Shown here: positions 7,640-12,946 of the stretch, one piece after another
How the letters are laid out: every line of letters starts with the position of its first letter
Position numbering within the stretch: the first letter of the stretch is position 1
From: Myxococcales bacterium UBA5297
GTDB lineage: Bacteria > Myxococcota > Myxococcia > Myxococcales > UBA5297
Length of the DNA: 12,946 bases
Reading direction: 5' to 3'
NCBI GenBank assembly: GCA_002408385.1
Contig: DHSB01000173.1
Location: 52,567 to 65,512, forward strand
Translations under genes and position numbers: made by a program
Notes under the pieces: generated by a model
Databases searched by the model: none
The model's input: only the letters and a program-made list of their open reading frames with translations
What the model was told of the DNA's origin: nothing

Positions 7640-8623
7640 ATGCAAGCCGTCCTGTCGCTCGTGCTCGCGCTCGGCCTCGGCCAAGCCGCTTCGGATTCCC
7701 CGGCAGAGCCGGTCCCGCCTCAGGCCTCGGTGAGCGAGCAGAGCGCGGCGCGCGCGGCCGAGTCTGCCGAGCGCGCTGCCCGCGCGGCACAGTCGGCGGC
7801 CGAGTCCGCGGAGCGCGCCGCGAAGGCCGCGCAGCAACTCGCGGAGGCGGCTGCACCGAAGGCGGCTGCGCCCGAGGCAGCGCCAGCGGCGCAGGCGCCG
7901 GTCCCCGAGACGAAAGAGGTCGCCTGGTCCGGGGTGATCAGCGCGGGGCTGATCTCGCTGACCGGCAACGCGCAGTCGATCACCACGACCGGAGCGCTCT
8001 CGGCGACTCGGCAGTCCGAGGACTGGATCTTCGCGCTCAAAGCCAACGGCGCCTACGGCCAGACCCGCCCGCAAGACCCGGACCTGGTCCCGGAGACCGT
8101 GGCCCTCAACGCGCTCTTGGAGCTGCGCGCGGACCGTCGTCTCAGCGAGCTGTTCGCGATCTACCTGCTGGCGGGCGCGAGCACCGATCACGTCAAGAGC
8201 ATCGAGGCCCTGCCGTATGGCGAAGCCGGTCTGAGCATCCTGTGGCTCGACGAGCTGGAGGGCGACTTCTCGCGCCTCAAGCTGCAGACCGACCTCGCGT
8301 TCCGCTACGGCGAGGAGCTGCGCTTCCAGTACTACCCGACCCCTCTGGACATCGAGGACGTGTTGATCGCCGCGCCGAAGCTCGGCGTCATCTTCCGCTA
8401 CGCGCTCACCCGCGACGTGATCTTCAGCGAGGACCTCGAGGTGCTACCGACGGTCCTCGGTCCCTCGCGCGTGCTGGTCAATTCGACGACCAAGCTGAGC
8501 GCCCGGCTCATCTCGGCCTTGAGCCTTGGCGTCTCTTTCGTCGTCAAGCACGACAGCAGGCCCGCCGAGGGCAAGGTGCCGACCGACACCGCGCTCAACG
8601 TCGGGCTCGATATCGGGTTCTAG
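7640..8623 (+). CDS. DUF481-type outer-membrane beta-barrel with N-terminal coiled coil
   Basis: The 327-residue product has a short signal peptide (cleavage near AQA-type GQAAS, about residue 17). A Pro/Ala-rich stretch follows, then an Ala/Glu/Arg helix (35-71) built from two 14-residue copies of AAESAERAA[RK]AAQ. From about 95 to the end are alternating strands beginning WSGVISAGLISLTGNAQS, a pattern typical of DUF481/YdiY-like proteins (W-x-G ... GN). The chain ends in Phe (DIGF), the usual signal for barrel insertion by the BAM machinery. The ~230-residue barrel would have roughly 10-12 strands. Function in this family is not settled; YdiY is described as salt-inducible in E. coli. The coiled coil in front of the barrel is unusual and might oligomerise in the periplasm or reach toward peptidoglycan. 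AAGGAG (7623-7628) precedes the ATG by 11 bases. Confidence 0.82.
   Translation: MQAVLSLVLALGLGQAASDSPAEPVPPQASVSEQSAARAAESAERAARAAQSAAESAERAAKAAQQLAEAAAPKAAAPEAAPAAQAPVPETKEVAWSGVISAGLISLTGNAQSITTTGALSATRQSEDWIFALKANGAYGQTRPQDPDLVPETVALNALLELRADRRLSELFAIYLLAGASTDHVKSIEALPYGEAGLSILWLDELEGDFSRLKLQTDLAFRYGEELRFQYYPTPLDIEDVLIAAPKLGVIFRYALTRDVIFSEDLEVLPTVLGPSRVLVNSTTKLSARLISALSLGVSFVVKHDSRPAEGKVPTDTALNVGLDIGF
7754..7837 (+). repeat. Tandem 42-bp coding duplication
   Basis: Two adjacent 42-base units encode AAESAERAARAAQS and AAESAERAAKAAQQ, a perfect two-heptad step. The DNA copies differ at several silent positions, so the duplication is not recent or the protein sequence is under selection. 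Confidence 0.75.
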
Positions 8624-8659
8624 CCGAACGGCGACGAGGATGAGCTGGGGCGCTGCAGC

Positions 8660-8677
8660 AGCCGCGCCGTCGCGGCT
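8660..8677 (+). terminator. Hairpin between the DUF481-type and methyltransferase genes
   Basis: A 7-bp perfect stem AGCCGCG/CGCGGCT with loop CCGT lies 37 bases after the stop of the outer-membrane protein gene. There is no T-tract. It may be a weak terminator separating two independently transcribed genes. Confidence 0.35.
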
Positions 8678-8685
8678 CGATGGTG

Positions 8686-8691
8686 TATACC
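8686..8691 (+). promoter_or_regulatory. Possible -10 box giving a leaderless methyltransferase mRNA
   Basis: TATACC ends seven bases before the GTG start at 8699, so transcription from it would begin at or next to the start codon. The lack of any ribosome-binding site before that GTG fits a leaderless transcript. No clear -35 box is visible. Confidence 0.25.
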
Positions 8692-8698
8692 GTCGGCC

Positions 8699-9541
8699 GT
8701 GGGCTCACTCTCGAACACGCTGCCGAGCTGGATTCCCGGCCGCACCCGCGGTCGGCGCGGCCCTTCGCGCTTCGGCACGCGGGGGCCCGGGTCGCTCTAT
8801 CGCAAGCTCAAGTCGCTCGAGCTGCTCGCCACCCGCGACAGGCGCGCGGTGCTCTCGTTTCTGACCGCACGCTATCCCCTCGAGCTGCCGCTGCACGAGC
8901 GACTGGGCCTCGTGCGGCGCTTCGTCGAGACCACCGACGCGGTGCGCTGCTACCACACGCAGGTCGAGATCCTCGCGGTCGTCGACGCCATCTTCCGGCT
9001 CGCGGGTCGACCCGAGCTGACCGTGGTCGAAGCCGGCGCGGCCAAGGGCGCGAGCAGCGCCAAGCTCAGCCTGGTCGCCGCAAGAGCGGGCGGGCGCCTG
9101 CACGTCTTCGACTCCTTCCGCGGCATCCCGCCCAACGACGAGCAGCACACCCGGCTCGACGGCAGCGCGGTCCACTTCCGCGCCGGCGCCTTTGCCGGTC
9201 GGCTGCCGTCGGTGAAGCGGGTAGTCGAGCGGTTCGGCGCGCCCCAGGTTTGCGAGCTGCACAAGGGCTGGTTCGAGGAGACGATGCCGGGGTTTGCGGG
9301 CCCGGTCGACGTGGCTCTGCTCGACGTGGACCTGCTCGCCTCGACGCGCACCTGTCTCGTCCACCTCTTCCCGAAGGTGCGCCCCGGGGGCGTGGTCTTC
9401 ACGCAGGACGGGCACCTGCGGGCGATCGTCGAGCTGCTCGCCGACGAGCGGTTCTGGCGCGACGAGGTGCGGGTCGAGCCGCCGGTGATCGAGGGGCTCG
9501 GCGAACGCAAGATGCTGGCGATCCGGCCGGCGGGGGCGTGA
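8699..9541 (+). CDS. TylF/MycF-type SAM-dependent O-methyltransferase
   Basis: The 280-residue product matches the macrocin O-methyltransferase (TylF/MycF) family, cytoplasmic enzymes that methylate sugar or natural-product hydroxyls using S-adenosylmethionine and a divalent metal. Visible motifs are TVVEAGAAKGASSAKL (108-123) for SAM binding, GRLHVFDSFRGIPP (132-145), LLDVDLLASTRTCL (207-220) with D209 and D211, and PGGVVFTQDGH (229-239) with D237. The aspartates fall where the family binds its metal. The first 30 residues are basic and not conserved in style, so the true start may lie elsewhere; GTG at 8699 was kept because the family-like sequence begins soon after, but it has no ribosome-binding site. 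No glycosyltransferase or polyketide genes are nearby, so the acceptor is unknown. A lone copy is common in bacteria and may modify a cell-surface glycan. Confidence 0.85.
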   Translation: MGSLSNTLPSWIPGRTRGRRGPSRFGTRGPGSLYRKLKSLELLATRDRRAVLSFLTARYPLELPLHERLGLVRRFVETTDAVRCYHTQVEILAVVDAIFRLAGRPELTVVEAGAAKGASSAKLSLVAARAGGRLHVFDSFRGIPPNDEQHTRLDGSAVHFRAGAFAGRLPSVKRVVERFGAPQVCELHKGWFEETMPGFAGPVDVALLDVDLLASTRTCLVHLFPKVRPGGVVFTQDGHLRAIVELLADERFWRDEVRVEPPVIEGLGERKMLAIRPAGA

Positions 9542-9593
9542 TGGGTCGCGGGTGGCGCCGATGAGGCCGAGAGTCGGCGAGGAGCGCGCGCCA

Positions 9594-9647
9594 GAGCTCA
9601 TTCCGCGATCGTCCAAGCAACTTGGGCGAGCTCCGGTCATCCCGAGC
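9594..9647 (+). repeat. Dispersed repeat, copy B
   Basis: This is the plus-strand partner of 7355-7408: identical over the 17-base core at 9611-9627 and 39 of 54 positions overall. It lies 53 bases after the methyltransferase stop codon. The two copies are in inverted orientation and flank the DUF481-type and methyltransferase genes. Confidence 0.6.
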
Positions 9648-9669
9648 GTTGAGGCGAGCAGCCGGAGCC

Positions 9670-9705
9670 TCGGAGTCGGATTCGCGGCTTCGCTCCCGAC
9701 TCCGA
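9670..9705 (+). terminator. Ten-bp hairpin downstream of the methyltransferase gene
   Basis: TCGGAGTCGG (9670-9679) pairs perfectly with CCGACTCCGA (9696-9705) across a 16-base loop that can form an inner GCG/CGC pair. It lies about 130 bases past the methyltransferase stop and lacks a T-tract. It could terminate transcription or belong to the adjacent repeat. Confidence 0.35.
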
Positions 9706-9896
9706 CCTCGGCGCGAGCGCTGCCGCCATCATCCGCAGCTTCGCGTACTTGCGAATGCCCACTCAAAGCCCCCGAAGAAGCTTTGGCCCCCGAACCGCCC
9801 GGTCGGCCAGCAGTAGATCGAAGCAGCGCTTCATTTTCGAAACGTGCGGAGCGTTGGGCTGCATTGCGGCTGCGCTCTTGGCAATCCGGAGACCAG

Positions 9897-10349
9897 ATGC
9901 TCATCAAGAACGCTCTCCCACTCGTTGTTTGGCTCGCCCTTGGGATTATCGGCTCCGGCTGCGGTGCCGGCGGTCTGGCCGCCGTACGCGAACAGGCGAG
10001 CCTCGACATGCAGTGCCCCGAAGCCTCGCTCGAGGTGGCCGCAGCGAACCCGAGCGGCGCCGATAACCCCACCGACTCCGGGCTCTACTACGCCGAGGGA
10101 TGCCAGAAGCTTCGGCGCTATACCGTCGGCTGCAACATCTTCGGCTACTGCCCCGAGCCCCAGGGGGTCGACGCGCTCGATCTAGTCCAGCGCCAGGCGG
10201 GCTTCGACCTGCAGTGCGAGCCGGCCGCCATCGCGATTCAGCGCCTGAACGTCGACACCTTTGGCGCGACCGGTTGCGGGCGACAAGCGAGCTACGTCCT
10301 GCTCTGCGCCGGAAGCTGCCGGGTCGTGCAGAACACGCAGACGCAGTAG
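9897..10349 (+). CDS. Small lipoprotein with two four-cysteine modules
   Basis: The 150-residue product starts with a signal peptide (MLIKNALPLVVWLALGIIGSGC) whose C22 is the likely lipidation site, though the lipobox (GSGC) is imperfect. The mature part has two modules with the same cysteine order: C40-x28-C69-x9-C79-x5-C85 and C107-x19-C127-x9-C137-x3-C141. Both contain D-[LM]-Q-C, a hydrophobic strand, G-C and a tyrosine before the third cysteine. Eight cysteines after the lipid anchor suggest four disulfides in the periplasm or at the surface. I know of no assigned function; short proteins with this kind of module seem common in myxobacteria (recalled, not checked). The ATG at 9897 was chosen over an upstream in-frame start at 9552 because GGAG lies 5 bases before it and the hydrophobic signal starts there. 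It is 145 bases upstream of the cytochrome pair, on the same strand. Confidence 0.75.
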   Translation: MLIKNALPLVVWLALGIIGSGCGAGGLAAVREQASLDMQCPEASLEVAAANPSGADNPTDSGLYYAEGCQKLRRYTVGCNIFGYCPEPQGVDALDLVQRQAGFDLQCEPAAIAIQRLNVDTFGATGCGRQASYVLLCAGSCRVVQNTQTQ

Positions 10350-10494
10350 CCCGCTGGGGTCGAAGCCTCGATAGGTCCCTGTTTGAGGCAGCAGCACGCG
10401 AATCCCTGAAGGGACTCATTCCTCACGACCGCGCCAATGACCACCTTGCGGCGAGCGCCGCACGCTTGCCTGGCGGCCGATCGTGGGGTGAGCC
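10350..10494 (+). promoter_or_regulatory. Leader region before the cytochrome pair
   Basis: This 145-base gap has no terminator with a T-tract, so read-through from the lipoprotein gene is possible. It contains a 6-bp hairpin TGCGGC/GCCGCA (10447-10462, 4-base loop) and alternative pairings of GTCCCT (10375-10380) or TCCCT (10403-10407) with AGGGAC (10410-10415). No clear promoter boxes were found, so whether the pair has its own promoter cannot be told. Confidence 0.25.
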
Positions 10495-11523
10495 ATGAAA
10501 TGGGTTGCTGTCGTCCTGGTGTCCCTCGGCGGTTTGATACACGCACAGTTCGGCTTCGACGGCCCCCTGCCGCCGGTGCCCATCCCCGCGGACAATCCGC
10601 AGACGGACGAAAAGGTGCGGCTGGGCAAGCAGCTCTACTTCGACCCCCGGCTCTCGGCCGACAACACGATTAGCTGCGCCACTTGCCACGATCCGAAGAC
10701 CGGGTGGGCAAACCACGGCAAGGTCGACACCGGAATCGGCGGCCGTACCGGCACCCGCAACTCCGGCACGGTCCTCGACTCGGCCTACATGGAGTTCCAG
10801 TTCTGGGACGGACGCGCCGCCTCGCTCGAGGAGCAGGCCCTCGGCCCCATCCACAACCCGGTGGAGATGGGCGAGACCCTCGAGAACGTGGTCGCCAAGC
10901 TCAACGGCATCCCCGGCTACGTCGAGCAGTTCCAGTGTGTTTTTGGCACTGCGGTGACCGCGGACGGCATCGCCAAGGCCATCGCTGCCTTCGAACGCAC
11001 CATCGTCACCGGACCGAGCCCGTTCGATCGCTACCTGGCCGGGGAGAAGGACGCGATAAGCCCCGCGGCCCGGAGTGGCGCCGATCTTTTCAACGGCAAA
11101 GCCCACTGCACCTCCTGCCACAGCGGGCCTTTGTTCTCCGATCAGTCGTTCCACAACGTCGGAATCGGCATGGACCGGCCCAAGCCCGACCTCGGGCGCG
11201 AAGACGCCACCAAGAACCCGGCCGACCGCGGCAAGTTCAAGACTCCCGGGCTGCGCAACGTCGCCCTGACCTTCCCCTACCTGCACGACGGCTCGGAGCG
11301 CACCCTGCGCGACGTCATCGAGCTCTACGACCGCGGCGGAATCCCCAACCCCAACCTCGACCCGCTGATGGTGCCCCTGCAGTTGACCGCCTCGGAGAAG
11401 GAGGACCTGGTCGCCTTCCTCGAGTCGCTGACCGGGGTTCTGCCCGAGGTCGAGCTGCCCGAGCTTCCCGGAGGTGCGCAGCCGGTCGCAGGGCCGAAGA
11501 GCCCCGAGGGAGGTGAGCGATGA
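10495..11523 (+). CDS. Di-haem cytochrome c peroxidase / MauG-family protein
   Basis: The 342-residue product is a periplasmic di-haem protein of the bacterial cytochrome c peroxidase/MauG family, which reduces hydrogen peroxide or oxidises protein partners. A signal peptide (1-17, ending IHA) precedes GKQLYFDPRLS (45-54), the first haem site CATCH (61-65), RNSGT, FQFWDGRAASLEEQALGPI (W104, E112-E113) with NPVEMG, the second haem site CTSCH (205-209), FHNVGIG (H220), FKTPGLRNVALTFPYLHDG and ELYDRGG. Length is normal for the family. No methionine or tyrosine stands just before KTPGLRN, so I cannot assign the distal ligand of one haem. A Pro-rich tail (about 316-342) is extra. A weak GGGGTGA precedes the ATG. 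Its stop overlaps the next gene's start (ATGA), so the two are almost certainly translated together and probably share electrons. Confidence 0.93.
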   Translation: MKWVAVVLVSLGGLIHAQFGFDGPLPPVPIPADNPQTDEKVRLGKQLYFDPRLSADNTISCATCHDPKTGWANHGKVDTGIGGRTGTRNSGTVLDSAYMEFQFWDGRAASLEEQALGPIHNPVEMGETLENVVAKLNGIPGYVEQFQCVFGTAVTADGIAKAIAAFERTIVTGPSPFDRYLAGEKDAISPAARSGADLFNGKAHCTSCHSGPLFSDQSFHNVGIGMDRPKPDLGREDATKNPADRGKFKTPGLRNVALTFPYLHDGSERTLRDVIELYDRGGIPNPNLDPLMVPLQLTASEKEDLVAFLESLTGVLPEVELPELPGGAQPVAGPKSPEGGER

Positions 11524-12716
11524 ATCGCCGCATTCTGCTGCTGGCCGCGTTCGGCCTGGTCGCGGCCTTGGTCGCCTTCTGGTCGCCGCCCGCGTCGGGG
11601 ATCCCGGTCTTTGCCCGAAAGTACGGCTACAACTGCACGATGTGCCACTCGGCCTTCCCGCGCCTCAACGACTTCGGCGCGCGCTACCGGATGAATGGCT
11701 ACCGGCTGCCGGGTGAGGAGCAGAAGGAGCGAACGGTCCTCGAGAGCCCGCCGCCATTTGCCGCGCGCGTCCACGCCGGCTTCGACTACGTGAACAGCGA
11801 GCGCGACCCGCAGGGACAGGACGTCACGCGCTTTGCCGTCACCGGGTTCGACCTGCTGTCCGCGGGCCTGCTCGGCCAGCACATCGGCTACCTGGTCGTC
11901 TACCCGCCGTCGCTGCCGGAGGCTCGCGGTATCGCCGGACAGCAAGGGTCGTTGGAGATGGCCAACGTCGTCTTCAGCAGCCTGGGCACCCGCTGGCTCA
12001 ACGTGCGCGCGGGCCGCTTCGAGCCCGCCTACGCGGTCTTCAGCGACAAGCGCCGCCTCACCTTCACCCCCTACCTCCCGTACGAGGCGAGCTTCCCTGG
12101 CGGACCGCCGCTGTCCGAGACGCAGGAGGGCATCGAGATTACGGGCTACCAGTTCTCGGGGTTCAGCTACGCGGCCGGCTGGATCAACGGCTCGAGCACC
12201 AACCGTCTCTCCGACTTCCCCGAGGATCTCTACGCCCGCGTCGCCTATGTGTTCGGGCGTGGCGAGGGCCAGACCTCCGGACAGCGGCTCGGCTTGACCG
12301 GCATCTTCGGCCGGGCGCGCCCGCAGGCCGGCGCCGCCGACCGGCAGCGCCATCTGCGCCTCGGGGCCGACGCGAGCCTCAACTACCGGCAGCTCAACCT
12401 CGAGCTGCAGTACTTCCTCAGCCGCGACCAGGGGCCGCTCTGGGGCGAAGGCTCCGAGGTGACGACCTCGTCGGGCTCGGCCCAGCTCAACTACTTCCCG
12501 ATGACCAGTCTTGCCGCCTTCGCGCGGTTCGGCCTGCTGCTGACCCCCGAGGAGATCGACTCCGACGCCTGGCAGGCGGTCGGAGGCGCCCGGTACTACT
12601 TCGTCGACAACCTGGCGCTGCATGGGGAGTACGCCTACCGCTCCCAACAGCTCCAGGGGCAGGAGCTGCGTGCCTTCGAGCACTTCGCGACCCTGCGGCT
12701 CGACTGGGCGTTCTGA
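11520..12716 (+). CDS. Mono-haem cytochrome c fused to an outer-membrane porin (Cyc2-like architecture)
   Basis: The 398-residue product has a signal peptide (1 to about 27), then one haem site C39-TMC-H43 inside FARKYGYNCTMCHSAFPRLN and DFGARYRMNGYRLPG (51-65). About 330 residues of alternating strands follow, ending LRLDWAF with the C-terminal Phe expected of a BAM substrate. The size fits a barrel of roughly 16 strands with a small haem domain as plug or gate. This is the layout of Cyc2, the outer-membrane Fe(II) oxidase. The haem segment resembles what I recall of Cyc2: FAR-x-x-G-x-x-C-x-x-C-H, then F-P-x-L-N-x-F-G-R and G-Y. A broader uncharacterised family of cytochrome-porins also exists, so iron oxidation is not established. 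The ATG lies within the upstream stop (4-base overlap) and GGAGGTGAGCG supplies the ribosome-binding site. A palindrome follows directly. Confidence 0.85.
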   Translation: MNRRILLLAAFGLVAALVAFWSPPASGIPVFARKYGYNCTMCHSAFPRLNDFGARYRMNGYRLPGEEQKERTVLESPPPFAARVHAGFDYVNSERDPQGQDVTRFAVTGFDLLSAGLLGQHIGYLVVYPPSLPEARGIAGQQGSLEMANVVFSSLGTRWLNVRAGRFEPAYAVFSDKRRLTFTPYLPYEASFPGGPPLSETQEGIEITGYQFSGFSYAAGWINGSSTNRLSDFPEDLYARVAYVFGRGEGQTSGQRLGLTGIFGRARPQAGAADRQRHLRLGADASLNYRQLNLELQYFLSRDQGPLWGEGSEVTTSSGSAQLNYFPMTSLAAFARFGLLLTPEEIDSDAWQAVGGARYYFVDNLALHGEYAYRSQQLQGQELRAFEHFATLRLDWAF

Positions 12717-12723
12717 AGATGTG

Positions 12724-12739
12724 TCGAAGGATCCTTCGA
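12724..12739 (+). terminator. Palindrome just after the cytochrome-porin gene
   Basis: TCGAAGGATCCTTCGA is a perfect 16-base palindrome starting seven bases after the stop codon. With flanking TGTCG and CGACA it can form alternative longer pairings. There is no T-tract. It may end the transcript, but it also shares the CCTTCGA motif of the repeat region that follows. Confidence 0.4.
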
Positions 12740-12744
12740 GCGAC

Positions 12745-12853
12745 AACCGATCAGCCCGAGCCCCTTCGACAGGCTCAGGAGGCCGAACTCGCGAGGCCGA
12801 AGTCGAGGGGCCCTTCGACTCCGCTCCCGCCGCTCGCGTCGGGAGCTACGCTC
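12745..12853. repeat. Dispersed intergenic repeat element rich in CCTTCGAC motifs
   Basis: The stretch contains ccccttcgacaggctcagg and a near-perfect 20-base palindrome (12801-12820, AGTCGAGGGG/CCCTTCGACT, one wobble). It ends in CGCCGCTCGCGTCGGGAGCTACGCT-like sequence that recurs with small changes at 3196-3224. Motifs of the CCCTTCGAC-AGGCTCAGG type are widespread intergenic repeats in environmental bacterial genomes (recalled). No protein-like frame fits across it. Confidence 0.6.
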
Positions 12854-12946
12854 TTAACTAACAGTCCGCGACGTTCCTCGAGGTTGGGCACGAGCGTCGA
12901 GTCGATAGGCGGCCTCTCCTCGACGGTGGCGACCAACCTTCCCTCT
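12775..12946 (-). CDS. Possible C-terminal end of a gene entering from the right
   Basis: Reading the minus strand from the window edge gives an open frame of 56 codons (EGRLVATVEERPPIDSTLVP, then NLEERRGLLV and onward). It has strongly GC-rich third positions over its first 30 codons and ends at a TGA inside the repeat element. The early part looks protein-like. The last 25 codons are repeat sequence, so a real gene would have had its end replaced by the repeat. A plus-strand frame here is also fairly plausible (TSVESIGGLSSTVATNLPS), so this is weak. No family recognised. Confidence 0.22.
   Translation of the reverse strand, partial: EGRLVATVEERPPIDSTLVPNLEERRGLLVKSVAPDASGGSGVEGPLDFGLASSAS

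Larger units (their letters stand above)
9542..9896. other. Intergenic region of 355 bases with repeats
   Basis: No coding signal is convincing here. The gap holds dispersed repeat copy B (9594-9647). A second repeat-like stretch overlaps its right end and runs to about 9710; its reverse complement reads ...CTCGGGATGACCGG..., a phrase typical of intergenic repeats in environmental bacterial genomes (recalled, not checked). A long hairpin lies at 9670-9705. The ribosome-binding site for the lipoprotein gene is at the right edge. Confidence 0.5.

Noticed and set aside
9540..9563. Seven-codon frame MGRGWRR overlapping the methyltransferase stop (TGATG)
   Set aside because: It is too short to support as a gene and has no conservation evidence available here.
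8705..10072. 455-codon minus-strand frame over the methyltransferase and lipoprotein genes
   Set aside because: The opposite strand carries family motifs and ribosome-binding evidence; this frame crosses an intergenic repeat and has no domain signal.
10403..10414. TCCCT-GA-AGGGA hairpin before the cytochrome pair
   Set aside because: A two-base loop makes it unlikely to fold as written, and no T-tract follows.
11325..12746. 473-codon minus-strand frame over the cytochrome-porin gene
   Set aside because: It is antisense to two haem proteins with unmistakable CxxCH sites; the product is low-complexity Val/Glu/Arg sequence.
1..12946. CRISPR arrays, tRNA or rRNA genes, transposases, integrases, toxin-antitoxin pairs
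   Set aside because: I looked for them on both strands and found no supporting motif; the only regular array is the protein-coding EGF repeat.

Overview
The window is about 13 kb of very GC-rich DNA with strongly GC-biased third codon positions. The proteins are Gram-negative in type: lipoproteins, two outer-membrane beta-barrels and periplasmic c-type cytochromes. One is a huge EGF-repeat lipoprotein with a fibrinogen-like end. Together this suggests a Myxococcota or related deltaproteobacterial genome. That placement is an inference from style and gene content; no rRNA or other marker gene is present.

Layout. Positions 1-7152 are read mainly on the minus strand. They hold an EGF-repeat/fibrinogen-like lipoprotein (143-3076), a spermidine-synthase-fold SAM-dependent protein (3268-4008) and an 869-residue membrane protein of unknown function (4543-7152). 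The last has an EF-hand, a cysteine cluster and a C-terminal coiled coil, and is followed by a good intrinsic terminator (4456-4494). Between the second and third genes, on the plus strand, lies a short reading frame (4233-4430). It matches the cysteine spacing of a lipoprotein encoded 5.7 kb away but has no signal peptide and no stop of its own.

From 7640 onward all confident genes are on the plus strand. They are a DUF481-type outer-membrane barrel with an N-terminal coiled coil (7640-8623), a TylF/MycF-type O-methyltransferase (8699-9541), a small lipoprotein made of two copies of a four-cysteine module (9897-10349), and a tight pair whose stop and start codons overlap: a di-haem cytochrome c peroxidase/MauG-type protein (10495-11523) and a mono-haem cytochrome fused to an outer-membrane porin (11520-12716). 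The last resembles the architecture of the iron oxidase Cyc2.

The clearest functional unit is the peroxidase plus cytochrome-porin pair. It could move electrons between the outside of the cell and a periplasmic di-haem enzyme. The small lipoprotein immediately upstream may belong to the same transcript. The other genes look like independent units.

The gaps contain dispersed repeats. A diverged pair in inverted orientation lies at 7355-7408 and 9594-9647 and shares a perfect 17-base core. A palindrome-rich intergenic element lies at 12724-12853, and part of it recurs at about 3147-3224. No tRNA, rRNA, CRISPR array, transposase or integrase was seen.
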